Source: Parelaphostrongylus tenuis (taxonomy: Eukaryota > Nematoda > Chromadorea > Rhabditida > Metastrongylidae). Taken from it: a stretch of DNA of 64,000 nucleotides. Position 1 is the stretch's first letter. Each line of letters begins with the position of its first letter. A program made the position numbers and the translations under genes. Where the stretch lies: assembly GCA_019055375.1 (NCBI GenBank), contig JAHQIW010002128.1:1-64000 (forward strand). Direction: 5' to 3'. Shown here in pieces: positions 38,501 to 47,600 of the stretch. The notes beneath the pieces were generated by a model. It saw only the letters and a list, made by a program, of their open reading frames with translations. It made no database searches and was not told where the DNA came from.

Positions 38501-39261
38501 TTGAGAAGTGTCTTGTGACATACGTGATCACTGGTGCTAACCCGTACTCCACCCTCACCAAGTCGGCAAAACTCTCTTATTACGAGTTTCCCATGTTCTC
38601 ATTTTGTTAGCATAAAACAACTTGACTACAAACGTATTAGCCACTATTGTCAAACAACATAATACCGTATAGACAAGTATCATTCAACAGATACTAGAGT
38701 GCTTTTCATAGTGATGGCGACGATTCATCCAGCCAACGAGAAAAGACGCAAAAGGGAAACGGAATTGAGAGAGAAAGTGTGATTGCCGGGACCTATCGCA
38801 GCTCCCAGCCAATATGAAGGAGGATAGAATCTTTGGCGATGAATGATTGAATTTGGAATAGACCAGGTCCTTCCAGGATCGTGGACCCACGGCCCTTGCA
38901 ACTCTAGCTGACATTTCTGGACGGTTTGCCCCACCTCCTCCGCATCTCTAACCCCCAACGTGCCACTGCTAGACGCAACAGTATGCCATTGTTGCACGCG
39001 GCACGCTGGTGGTTAGAGATGCAGGGGAAGTGGAGCAGACCGGGCAGAGTTGCTAGCTATAGATGCAGAGGTCGTGAGTTCAGGCCTCGAAAGGGTTAAG
39101 CAAGTACAAACTAATTAAAGAAATCAAAGCAACAAATGGTCGAAAAAAAAGACACCAAATAAAACTTACAAGCAATTCAACAGTGAAAGTATGTGATTAG
39201 ACCACAGTGAGCGCAACGAACTGACAATCTTCACATCGATTGACGTCCCATATGTGTTGAA
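28474..39261 (-). CDS. NuMA/LIN-5-like coiled-coil protein, 15 exons, 5' and 3' ends incomplete
   Basis: Exons in transcript order: 39170-39261, 37565-37694, 37134-37241, 34191-34266, 33978-34131, 33789-33914, 33578-33725, 33364-33507, 32380-32511, 32092-32271, 31863-32033, 31351-31791, 28910-29008, 28671-28766, 28474-28617. All join in frame for 747 codons. The first ~100 residues form a helical domain (CLEIAKFLAVLLNEF) matching the ELELAK-type segment of the NuMA/Hook N-terminal domain. A basic, polar linker follows (PNKRRR), then DGSPLMDVINSPKIR, which parallels the SPMGDILQTP motif just before the NuMA coiled coil. From there to near the end the protein is charged heptad coiled coil. This order fits LIN-5/NuMA/Mud proteins, which link cortical G-protein regulators to dynein and position the spindle. 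Two donors are weak (GTTGGT at 31862, GTCCGT at 31350). The start exon was not found. Confidence 0.72.
29009..31350. other. 2.3 kb intron of the coiled-coil gene with a hairpin-family repeat
   Basis: No exon with both splice sites was found. The part from about 29,690 to 30,320 belongs to the dispersed hairpin family: it has TTATGCTTATTTTCTCGAAA, then GTAGCAGGAAAAACGAGATT, then TTTCCTCTACACGTTCATA. The same order appears near 43.8-44.0 kb. If the weak donor at 31350 is wrong, the frame runs on to a stop at 31228 through a hydrophobic stretch that looks like read-through intron. Confidence 0.5.
29690..30320. repeat. Dispersed hairpin-family element
   Basis: It shares ordered segments with 43600-44230 and 48238-49275: a CTTATTTTCT-GAAA block, a GCAGGGAAAA-like block, the CCTCTACAC-TT-ATA-GCTTTTCG block and the CATAATTTTATTTTGAATGCTAC block. 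Similarity is by eye, with many gaps. Confidence 0.5.
32590..32720 (-). repeat. 3' fragment of SINE family 2
   Basis: Contains AGTACTTCTAGCATTCAATT, the reverse complement of the AATTGAATGCTAG-type 3' end of the family 2 elements at 34895 and 36545. Only the 3' part is recognisable. Confidence 0.45.
33125..33335 (-). repeat. SINE copy, family 2 (tRNA-derived), in an intron
   Basis: Read on the minus strand, it starts GGGGCTTGTTGGCCGAGTGC (box A-like) and continues through GATGTTCGACGCGAG and CGGAACGCC to a CAATGTTC segment. It matches the family 2 order seen at 34895 and 36545. It sits in the intron between the exons at 33364 and 32511. Confidence 0.6.
34528..34572. repeat. (TA)n microsatellite
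   Basis: About 22 uninterrupted TA units immediately before the family 1 SINE. Confidence 0.97.
34573..34853 (+). repeat. SINE copy, family 1 (tRNA-derived)
   Basis: The best preserved copy in the body: GGTACCAGACAGGTCTCAG, CGAGTCATTGTAAAGGCCAG, GGCGCATCCCTCAGGGATTG and GATCAACGCCGAGAGC. Its 5' end is cut into by the preceding TA run and a second TA run follows its tail. Confidence 0.85.
34855..34884. repeat. (TA)n microsatellite
   Basis: About 15 TA units directly after the TTTATCC tail of the SINE, suggesting the microsatellite grew from the SINE tail. Confidence 0.95.
34895..35120 (+). repeat. SINE copy, family 2 (tRNA-derived)
   Basis: The head GCAGCCGAGAGGTTATGATG resembles box A of a leucine- or serine-type tRNA, followed by a B-box-like GACTTCGAGC. 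The body has TATGGAACGCC, CAACCAGTATTCTACGACG, then AAACTGAATGCTAGACGTAC and GAATCCGCACAGTG at the 3' end. Confidence 0.75.
35250..35510 (-). repeat. SINE copy, family 2, reverse orientation
   Basis: Carries the reverse complement of the family 2 3' end (CTAGCATTCAATTCGTTC), then CGTCGTAGAATACTGG, and ends in the reversed head (GCGCCGCGAGGAGCATCAC). Confidence 0.7.
35517..35577. repeat. TA/CATA microsatellite
   Basis: Alternating TA runs interrupted by CA, largely self-complementary. Confidence 0.9.
35882..36070 (-). repeat. SINE copy, family 1, reverse orientation
   Basis: Reverse complement of the 5' two thirds of family 1: CGAGGTGGCCTGCCGATT, AGACAAGCCTGGTACTAATT, GATGAAGGGCTTGGTAAG, then the box B complement GGGATCGAACC. 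Confidence 0.7.
36545..36795 (+). repeat. SINE copy, family 2 (tRNA-derived)
   Basis: The best head of the family: TCGTGGCCGAGTGGCTGTGATG fits box A (TGGCCGAGTGG). It continues CCTATGGAAACC, CTCAAGATTGC, CAGTATTCTACGCC and AATCGAATGCTAGAAGTAC. It ends in a run of AAATA units. Confidence 0.8.
36828..37085 (+). repeat. SINE copy, family 2, diverged
   Basis: Tandemly follows the copy at 36545 after an A-rich linker. It keeps TGGTCGATTGGCTGGCGATG, CTCAAGATTGC, CAGCTTTCTACGACG and AACCCGCACATTG. Confidence 0.7.
37805..37990. repeat. Short interspersed element with reverse-strand tRNA-like core
   Basis: Contains GACTCGAACTCGC (reversed box B type) and ends AGTTTTGCACATCACTCA, the inverse of the TGAGTGATGTGCAAA end seen at 25440. 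A CATTGAGTATACTTATAACATC segment follows. Confidence 0.6.
38140..38208. repeat. 37 bp direct tandem duplication
   Basis: GACGGCGGTATCGCGTCTCG begins at 38140 and again at 38177. The two copies are identical over about 31 bp and then diverge. It is GC-rich compared with its surroundings. Confidence 0.9.
38470..38580 (+). repeat. tRNA-like SINE remnant
   Basis: The head TATAACGCAGTGGTTGAGAAG followed by CTCACCAAGTCGGC resembles the 5' part of family 1. Only this part is recognisable. Confidence 0.4.
38862..39105. repeat. Fold-back element with GACGCAACA core
   Basis: The left arm contains GATCGTGGACCCACGG and CATCTCTAAC. The right arm contains the inverted GTTAGAGATGCAGGGG and GATGCAGAGGTCGTGAG. 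The loop carries CTAGACGCAACAGTATGCCA. Similar elements lie at 40650 and 41403. Confidence 0.7.
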
Positions 39262-39531
39262 CTGAATGAGGCATATTTGAACAAAATCATCGTAAAAGAA
39301 ATAAATCGAAAGACTGACCTTCACTGAACCTTGACATGAGTAGGGAGAAATAGCTTACTGACTGGCTCTTTTTGTTCGAGGTAAAACTTACACGAGGTTC
39401 CTATTTTTCTCTTAGAAGTTGATGGCTTACGTTAAGGCGATTCAGCCTTTCTCACAATGTAAATGTACTGTGCCACTCCAAATTTATTATTCTTTAATAT
39501 TCCACATATATATTGGAAACTGGAAATTCGA

Positions 39532-39840
39532 CGAGCGCATGTGGCACAATGGTTAGGGGTGCTCTGTGTTGGACACAAAATCGATGATTATTCGATCTCG
39601 CACTTATTGCTCCCAAGTCATTCATCTCTCCGGAATCGGTAAACTGGTACAGGGTTGGTCTCCGACTCACCTGGGGAAGACAAGCAGCACTTAGTCGGTA
39701 CAGTGAGAGACCACCGTGAGTCATTTCAAAAGCTAGGTATGCATTCACTCACCTCAAACGAAGATGAAAATTGAAGACGAATGCATGGCGCATCCTTCAG
39801 GGCCTGAAAATCAACGCCGAGAGTCATATCCTTTATCCTT
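39532..39840 (+). repeat. SINE copy, family 1, plus arm of an inverted pair
   Basis: Begins GCATGTGGCACAATGGTTAG (box A-like) and continues ATCGGTAAACTGGTAC, GAGTCATTTC, CATTCACTCACCTCAAACG and CAACGCCGAGAGTC to TATCC. A second copy in the opposite orientation starts about 75 bp further on. Confidence 0.75.
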
Positions 39841-39911
39841 TACATGGAAATTTAATGGAAAATCAACTCGAAAGTAATAAACAGACTACAAGTAATAAAG
39901 GTTAGAAAAGG

Positions 39912-40200
39912 ACAAAGCTCACGGCGTTGATCAATACCTGAGGTATGCGCCATGCATACATCTTCTATTTTTATTTTGTTAAGATGAACGAATGCATATC
40001 TGGCCTTTATAACGACTCGCGGTGGCCTACCGCTGCATCGAATTATAGCTGCTTATCTTCCACACTAATTTGGGACCCTTCTGAGACCAATTTACCAACT
40101 CCAGAGAGATGGATGGCCTGGTGAGACACGACCGCGAGATCGAACAATCCTGGCGACGCAGAGTACCGCTATCACTGTGCCAAACGTACCCCTGATAAAA
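39912..40200 (-). repeat. SINE copy, family 1, minus arm of an inverted pair
   Basis: Reverse complement of family 1: CACGGCGTTGATCAATACC, TGCGCCATGCATAC, GACTCGCGGTGGCCTACCG, TGAGACCAATTTACCAACTC, CGAGATCGAAC and CACTGTGCC. With the copy at 39532 it forms an inverted repeat of roughly 290 bp arms. Confidence 0.75.
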
Positions 40201-40274
40201 CAGTAAAAATTTGCAATCTTATTTTCTACTGCTTTTCAACAGAGGTATTATGTTAGAAATATACATCTAAGAAT

Positions 40275-40430
40275 GCTGAGTGATATGCAAAACATTCAAT
40301 ATCAGGCGAGAATAGGTAACAGAACGGTGGCATCTGTGGAGTACTGGTAGCACATGCCCTCGGTATGGGTTAAGACGCGGGAACTGCTCCCGCCTTATGT
40401 CATATGTTTTGCATGCCACTCGACACTGTC
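40275..40430. repeat. Short element with terminal inverted repeats
   Basis: Begins GAGTGATATGCAAAACAT and ends ATGTTTTGCATGCCACTC, imperfect terminal inverted repeats of 18 bp on a 155 bp element. The ends match those at 25437, 37805 and 41145. Confidence 0.7.
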
Positions 40431-40649
40431 GAGACTAATAATAAGTACATAACAGCGAGACTTTCCAATTGATTTTACATCATATTTTTACGGATATACG
40501 TAATATTAACCGAGAAATTAATTGGGTATGTTGTAATGCGCCTAAGCTCTGAGGAAGGCGAAATCTCCTGAACGATAGTCATCGATTTTGACAGGAAAAA
40601 TATCAACCTTGCGCAAGTTTTATCACTAAAGAAAAGGACTTCTCAAGGA

Positions 40650-40945
40650 TAGTATCAATATGTTCCTTTCAAGACCGTGGACCCACGTCTCTGCATCTCT
40701 AACTGGCAATTCTGGGCGGTCTGCTTTACCTCCACAGCGCCTCCGACTTTCAGCGTGCCATCGTTAGACGCAATAACACATTTTTAGGCGCAGCATCGTG
40801 TGATTACTAGACGCAACAACCTGTCCTTGTTAGACGCAGCACTCTGCGGGCTGGAGATGCAGAGGATATGGAGCAGATCGTCCACAGTTGCCAGTTAGAG
40901 ATGCAGAGACCGTGGGTTCACGATCCCGAAAGAGATGTGTCACTA
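40650..40945. repeat. Fold-back element with GACGCAACA core
   Basis: The left arm GACCGTGGACCCACGTCTC and TGCATCTCTAACTGG is mirrored by CCAGTTAGAGATGCAGAG and ACCGTGGGTTCACG on the right. The loop has repeated GTTAGACGCAATAAC, CTAGACGCAACAACC and GTTAGACGCAGCAC modules. Confidence 0.8.
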
Positions 40946-41144
40946 AAACAGAACAAAAACGAATAAACAAACGAACAAACCCAGGCTAGCAATGCCTTTT
41001 CTTTACTGTCATCCAGCTCCATATAATTCATCGCACAATGCCGCCAAAGAGCGGATAAACCTGTATAATTGAATCTTTATATAGAGAAATAATAGCATAG
41101 AAACAAACGATATGGCGATGTCAAAAGCATGGGCTGAATATTAG

Positions 41145-41390
41145 AATGCAGAACTTTGAACTCGGACGGGAATCGAAGTCGCATCTCTTCTTTCGCAGGG
41201 AGGTTGTTAATCTGCTGCACTATCAGGGATCCTCTAATCTGATATCACTCTTTCTGTGATGCGACGCATCTGTCGAGGTTAGCAAATAGTAGCGGAAGGA
41301 GTGAGATGTGAGTTTGGATTCCGTGTGAGGTTCAAAGTTTTGTATATCACGCAGCATTGTTGCGTTTCTCGTTATAACATCATACCACTA
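41145..41390. repeat. Fold-back element with tRNA-like ends
   Basis: The left arm (GAACTTTGAACTCGGACGGG, ATCGAAGTCGCATCTC) pairs with the right arm (GAGATGTGAGTTTGGATTCC, AGGTTCAAAGTTTTGTATATC). It ends TATATCACGCAGCATTG and is followed by CGTTATAACATCATACC, as in the copy at 37805. Confidence 0.7.
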
Positions 41391-41402
41391 CTAAAAAGCA
41401 AT

Positions 41403-41625
41403 TAACCCTTAGGACCACGGATCCAAGCCTCTGCGTCACTAACCCTCAGCGTGTCGCGTCTAGCAATGGCGTCTAACTACAAGCGTTCTGCGTCCAAGAA
41501 TAGCGTCCAAATTCCAGTGTGTTGCGTCTAACAATGGAGCACGTTGTTTCTGATAATGGCACGCGGGGGGTTGGAGACGCATAGGGTTGGGTCCGTGGCC
41601 GCGAATTGGTTCGAACAAGAATTCT
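41403..41625. repeat. Fold-back element with GACGCAACA core, most diverged copy
   Basis: The left end TTAACCCTTAGGACCACGGA and the right end GGTTGGGTCCGTGGCCGCG form the arms. The interior has five spaced GCGTCTA/GCGTCCA/GCGTCTAACAATGG modules. Confidence 0.7.
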
Positions 41626-42109
41626 CAACTAATTTTATATCAAGAAGTCATCGGCCCAGAAGAAGGCGAGAACGTCGGAACATTAGCAGAGCATTTGTCA
41701 ACTTCATTTTATTAGTTGAAGATTATTAGGATTAAGTTTGAGATGAACACAAGATTATCAGACATCACTAGGATGAGAATATGGAACTCGTGCAGAGAAA
41801 AACGTCATTGATCTGCAATTAGATCGTAATATCAAGAATTCAGGTATGTCAAGAGCAGTGCAGTTTTCAAACTTGAATTCTCGCGCCTTTCAAGCGATTG
41901 GAGCACCGCACTTCTATAGGGCGCATTTGATAACGGGCATTTTGAACATTCTATTTGCAGCGATTATTCGTATAAATAATGTAAATAATATATTCAGTTT
42001 GGAGAAGTCTCTTTGAGGCAGCCTAATCTTTCCAAAGAGATTATGTCGCTAGTTCGATTTAAATAAATGAGACCTCATACTTTGTCCATATTATTAGTGA
42101 TGCGGTGGT

Positions 42110-42195
42110 GAGGGGGGAAGCAGTAGCCGAGTGGTCAGAGGTCTTGAGCATTGGCCATCAGGATGCAAGGCGCTAGTTCGACCTCCCCAAAACCC
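42110..42195 (+). repeat. tRNA-like short element
   Basis: GCAGTAGCCGAGTGGTCAGAG (box A-like) and GCTAGTTCGACCTCCCC (box B-like) are about 45 bp apart. The acceptor stem and anticodon arm do not pair properly, so it is a SINE head rather than a functional tRNA gene. Confidence 0.55.
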
Positions 42196-42648
42196 TTCCG
42201 CAATCAATCAAATTAAAGTGCCCCTTTTGCATTCGGTATCTTATGAATCTCGAAAGGGTTAAGTCATATTACAGCCTTGTTTCGTGAATTGCATAAATCT
42301 TTATATGGAAGCTCAGATTCCAAATTTCAGCCATGATTTTCAAGGAAAAAAGGCCTAAAAATGTCTATTGCTGCTATACTCGGCTGTTCGACTTTATATG
42401 CAGGCAGTTAACTAATTCGGCGTCGATTCCCTCGAATGCAAGAATAAATTCTCTTACTCGGGATTGGCTGAACCGAAAGGCACCGATGAGGCCAAAAGCT
42501 CAAAATGTATGTCTAGCACCGAAAATACAATAACAGACCTCATGAAAGCTCTAACCGATTGACTTCTGTGGATTCAAACTGAGTGCGTCCGCCAACGTGG
42601 GAACGACTCCATCTCCTCTGCCGCGATTAATCGCCGACTACAGTACTG

Positions 42649-42700
42649 CTTTTCGTTGCAAGACCGTCCAAAATTTATCTGCGAGTCTTGCAACGAAAAG
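42649..42700. repeat. Perfect 16 bp hairpin
   Basis: CTTTTCGTTGCAAGAC (42649-42664) and its exact reverse complement (42685-42700) are separated by 20 bp. It abuts a reversed fragment of SINE family 1 (GCTGCTATTCTCCCAAACAA). Confidence 0.9.
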
Positions 42701-43099
42701 CACCACTGGGCTCGCACTGGCCTACTGATGTATCGAGTTAGTGCTGCTATTCTCCCAAACAAGTCTGGTATGTCTTTAAGAATACTTAGAGTCAAAAGAT
42801 GGGTACGTCAGACCCATAGAGCGTTTCGGCGCTGCCGCCCGCTTCCTCAGTGATCACGCCTTACACTTAACCTTTCTTTATAGCAGGGATGCGGGAAGTT
42901 ATTTATGATGATAACACGTGACATTAAGTTACCACCACCTTTTTCAGTCGATATATTACGGCTTGTAGTGAAATCGAGGAAATCCATCTTATTGACCGTT
43001 TTCTAGCCACTTTCCAAACATTCAATGTAGTTTGTCTACAATACGACCAAATGCTTTTGACTGAGGACATTCTTCTTGCTTCAGCAAAGTGCTACTTTA

Positions 43100-43250
43100 G
43101 CATATGGTTGATGTTCACCTGGCTTTTAGGTTGGAGTGTTACGTAGGGTGGTCATTATGGGTTTTCGGAGAATATAAAGGAGGCTCGATCAATCCCACGT
43201 CAAACCGCGCCGAGCATCATTAGCCACTCGACCAACGAGTCCCCATATTC
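43100..43250 (-). repeat. SINE copy, family 2, reverse orientation, diverged
   Basis: On the minus strand it begins GGGGACTCGTTGGTCGAGTG and continues GATGCTCGGCGCGG, the family 2 head. The 3' part is hardly recognisable. Confidence 0.55.
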
Positions 43251-43599
43251 AATTTAGGCTATGGTGATCAAAGTGCAGACTATTTTGCATTACTTCAGTT
43301 TCAAACAAAATTTTAATGATAATCCTCAACTTGTCAGCTCCCCCAAATACTTTTGGATCAAAGTATCTTCCCGCTAGATGACCAGTTGTAGATGTTCGAT
43401 GGTTTCTACTAATTTCGATGTTAATCAGTGATGTTCGCTACTGCGATTACGAATGTTTGGTATAATAATGAGTGATGCACAGACTCGTCTGCCGTTAGTA
43501 TAATTTATTCTCATTGTTATCATTCAACTAAATGCTACGTATACCGTGATATCACGTTAGTGGCTGAGTGCTAGTACTCAATGTATAGCACAATCTTCA

Positions 43600-44230
43600 T
43601 AGAACTCAAAAATGTGCTTGCTTTTCAAAAAACTCCTTTGATCTTTTGATCTCCTTTAGCCTTTCGACTTGTGCTTCAAACCTCGCTGGACAGAGCTTTC
43701 CTTAGACTCTTAATAGTCATCAGATAGAGTAATGTCTTATGACACTAGAGACGTGCTTATTTTCTGGAATACGGCTTAGCAGGGAAAACAAGATCGAGTT
43801 TTACATTTTCGGCAAGTTGGTTACTAGTTATTCGACAAGGCGACAGCCTTGGCACGGGGCGCCGTAGGGGCGCGGCGGAGCGACCAATGTATTGTTATTC
43901 AAATGGGAACTTTTCCTCCGCTTTCGAATAAACTCCAGATAAAACGAGTGTTTACAATACTACGAAAATTCCTCTACACATTGATAAGCTTTTCGGCTTC
44001 CAAAGAATCATACCCGTGACAAAAATGAAGGCGAAAGGCGATTATGTAACTTGATTTTTGATCTGGATGCTACAACGTTATATAGGGGTGTTTTGAAAGA
44101 CCGACAACCTGGTGCTGTAGCCTCTAGTCTCAGCTTTCCAGTGGTTACTAATATGCCTACGAAAAGTTCTTCTTCAGCGAATGAAACAGTTTTTCATTTA
44201 TTCCTAATATCAGAAAGAACCCTCATCAGA
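43600..44230. repeat. Dispersed hairpin-family element
   Basis: Has the ordered blocks GTGCTTATTTTCTGGAATAC, TAGCAGGGAAAACAAGAT, TTCCTCTACACATTGATAAG and GATGCTACAACGTTATA found in the elements at 29690 and 48238. Confidence 0.55.
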
Positions 44231-44652
44231 TTATGTAATTAATCGACAAAGCAGAAAGCTATAATCTATCGATGTCACCATCGGGCACACGTCGTAGTGC
44301 ACCTCTAACCGTTGTGCTGCATTCATGTCGAACAATCTTGAACATTATATCATTTCATTCACAGAACTCTATCAAGTAGTCACATAGTATGCTTATATTC
44401 ATAATGCGAATGATACAGTAAGAACTTCCGTCTGATATTGGCTACCCGTATACGAAGAGAATATAATTGCAAGTTACAGATAAAAAAGCTACAAAATCAA
44501 AAAAGATTAGATCTAAAAACAATATCAAATTAAAATCAGGAATGAGCACAATCAGGTATCACTGGTATCTCGGCAATGGTAATGACCCGGGTCCGGATTC
44601 ATGAAGTCAAATTCGATTTGGGAAATTATTACTTGGATAAAATTTCAAAAGT

Positions 44653-47600
44653 CTACTTTAGTCGAAAGTGCAATTGTGAGGACTCTGTGGGTATGACGTT
44701 GTTACGCATCGTTGAATTTGCCAGCGGCGCTCCTGGCGTTCCAGTACCAGACGATGTCACAAGAGCACTCCTGGAAATTGACAAGTTATCAACGAAACCG
44801 TCTAATCAAAACAAAATCTTGCATTGCCAATGTTCAATCGATCAATTACACGATTTCCTGTTGCGTATCAAAATATCAACGCGAAAAACAAGTGTTTGGT
44901 AAAAACATGTAGGCCAACAACTTCCGTACACTACAACTACAGAGTTGACCACGCTGTTCATGCTTGTGATGAATTACACCTTGATATTGTTAGGGAAAAC
45001 GCTGTGTATAAGCAGAGGATGTGATGACAATCGAGTAGTTACCTCTGTTTGCCTTCTCTTTGTCGTTTGATATACACGGCAAAAACTAACAAAACGACAA
45101 CCGTCGCTGCTCCAACTAGACCGAGTGCGATTGCTGTGTATAACCTCAACGGGAATCAAAATGACAGCGACTGTTGATTGGAATCACATCACAGAAAAAA
45201 ATTCACTCATGGTTTCTCAACACGTACCTCACTTTGACAGCTTTTTCTGCTTCTTCTTCTTCGTGGATCATCTCGTTAGATAGCCTATTGATGTCGTAGG
45301 GGGAGAAGGTGGACAGGATCGGTTTTTCAAACTTAGGCAATTTAGCAAGTAGTTCTTCCAAGGAGGTATTTGCCTGTGAAATGAAGATTTCATCATAGAC
45401 TCGTCAGTACAATAATAATATAATAATAGCGAATAACATTAATAATACTACGTTGTTCCACAGGTTTTGGCACTAGAGCAATAAACACGGATTTTATCGA
45501 CCGAAAGTAATTGAAATTGCATGATTGTGTGCATTTTCCTGTGAACAATTTCTTATACAACTTACAAACACTTGCTCTAAGATGGAGCTGCCCTGGGCAT
45601 AAATTCGCTTGCTACTCATGCACGAATGGCGCGTAGGGGAAAATGCTAGTGAAACGGAGCACAAGATTAATGGAGCTTAGGACGTTTATACGGCTTCAGT
45701 AAAGACGGCTAGAGAGTGATTCGCAAAGTTCCAAGCTGTAGAGAACAGTCTGGAGGCTCAGTCACACTCGGACACTCTACATGAAACTCCGTTAATTCGC
45801 ACGCCGCTTCACTGACATTTTCCCTGCGCGCCATTTGTGCATGAGTAGCAAGCAAATTCATGTCCAAGACAACTCCATCTTAAAGCAAGTATAGGCAAGT
45901 TGTGTACCAAATGCTCACAAGAAATTGTGTAACAGAACAGTACCAAAATTTTGCAACGTTGATTACAATTTGTTGATAAATTTGATGTTTATTGCTCTAC
46001 TGTCAAAACTTATGAAACGACCTAATAGTAATAATGAGTAGCGACTGTAAGCTTTAGTCATACATTTAATATATCCATTTGCGGACGATGGGGGTCAATA
46101 TAACCCTCAGCTGGACGCACCGATCGGATGGGCCACGAAGAGTGGTGCGTGCTCCAATATAATTCGGATTAATAAAGCTTTAAGAGGGACATTGTCATCA
46201 AAAAAAACGAAATATCACTGATAAGACTCCTGTATGAATGATTTTGGCGAGATGAGCGCTGATGCTGCCCAAAATCTTTCCTTTTTCAAAGGAAAAAACC
46301 ATATACTCGCAAAAAGGATTATATTCCAAGCTATTGTTGGGCATTTTCTTATATCTTCTTGATGTTTTTGTAGTCAATAGATAGCTTTAAAAATTCTAAC
46401 TCTCTATACTAAGCTTACTGTCTGGAAATAATCCCACAATATGTCCTAATGAAAAATAAAAGACCACGTTCTGCAATCCAATCAATTTTTCTAGTTGAGT
46501 TTTTTTTTTGGACTATACATTTAGATTGCAATTGTAGACTCTTATGCAAGATTACTTGAATCATCATTGAAAAACTTTTGTAAACGTATTTAGAAACAAC
46601 GCTCAAATGTCTTGAAAATCCCTACTTTTGGAAATAACTTCAATCAAATGCAACCGTATTTCAGGGATTGCGCTCGTGAGCCTTTGATTTTTCTATAAAG
46701 ACTTATTCCACTAGATTATTAGTATCCATTCAATAGCTAGAATCAAGTGACTTTGAACGGTACAATCTGTTTCTAGAATGGCTTGTTTTTTTTCTTGCGC
46801 TTTAACAGTTGAAATAAAATTTTGCTTCACATTTGAGAATTTCTCGCCGGATGTTTTTTCCATAAACATTTAATAACCATTCGATAGTGTAATTCTCAGC
46901 AATCAAAAAAACGTAGTTTATTCTTGAAGAAGACTTCTTAAAAACGTGTAACAGTCAGAAGAATATTGGTTTTCTCCAAAGAGTAGGATTCTGCGATACT
47001 GGCCCCAAGTCACCGTGTCTTCAGCAACACATCAACAAATTGCGAAACGTAATTTTCTTTTGACTGCTACAGTACGATAAGAATTCTTTTCAAGAAAAAA
47101 AAAAGACTGTGAAAGATATTTTTATTTTTGGTGTCAGAGTGTGTTAAGGAAAGCATTTAAAGAACCAAGCATGCCATCAAAATTTTCGGGATTTGAGCTA
47201 TCGAATGGTTATTATAACTCCGGAAAACATCCAGAAAACGCGTTCTTCCTAAGAGGTCAGAAGAGGATGCGTCTATCAAAAATTGTCCAAATTTGTGAAA
47301 TCTAATCGCCTTTTGGCTGTTACAGCACTCCAAAAAGTCGTTTCCGAAAAACAAGTACATAGCTGAAATTGCTAAGATTTGCCCTATCAAATGATTATAA
47401 ATGCTTACGAAAAAACTTTATCTCTGCGAAAAATTCTTGTATATGAAACAAAATATTCTTTAAACTGCTACAGCGGAGAAAACAAGTCATTCGAAAAATA
47501 ACATACGTCATTCGAATTTACTTGATTTGAGCTATCGAATGACTATTAGTACATTTTACAAAAACAAAAAAATATATTTTAACCAACGGACTTAAAGAGG

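Larger units (their letters stand above)
37565..39261 (-). other. N-terminal Hook/NuMA-like domain exons of the coiled-coil gene
   Basis: Exons 39170-39261 (acceptor CTCATTCAG, donor GTAAGT) and 37565-37694 (acceptor GAATCAG, donor GTGTGA) join in phase 2. They read into the phase 0 exon at 37134-37241. The product has short amphipathic helices (SLRSLWSNHILSLLNCF, then ASALSSYQNLLSYF) and the conserved-looking GGDCLEIAKFLAVLLNEF. In Hook and NuMA proteins this position holds a calponin-homology-like fold that binds dynein light intermediate chain. The match was made by eye and no database search was run. Confidence 0.55.
39262..44652. other. Intergenic stretch dominated by short mobile elements
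   Basis: Between the first identified exon of the coiled-coil gene and the stop codon of the LRR gene no coding exon was accepted. The missing first exon of the coiled-coil gene probably lies here. The stretch holds an inverted pair of family 1 SINEs, three fold-back element types, further SINE remnants and a hairpin-family element, each listed separately. Confidence 0.6.

Noticed and set aside
42110..42195. A functional tRNA gene
   Set aside because: Box A and box B are present, but the acceptor and anticodon stems do not pair, so a SINE head is more likely.
44576..44902. Plus-strand 108-codon frame
   Set aside because: It is antisense to the last exon of the LRR gene, whose splice phase and stop fit the upstream exons.
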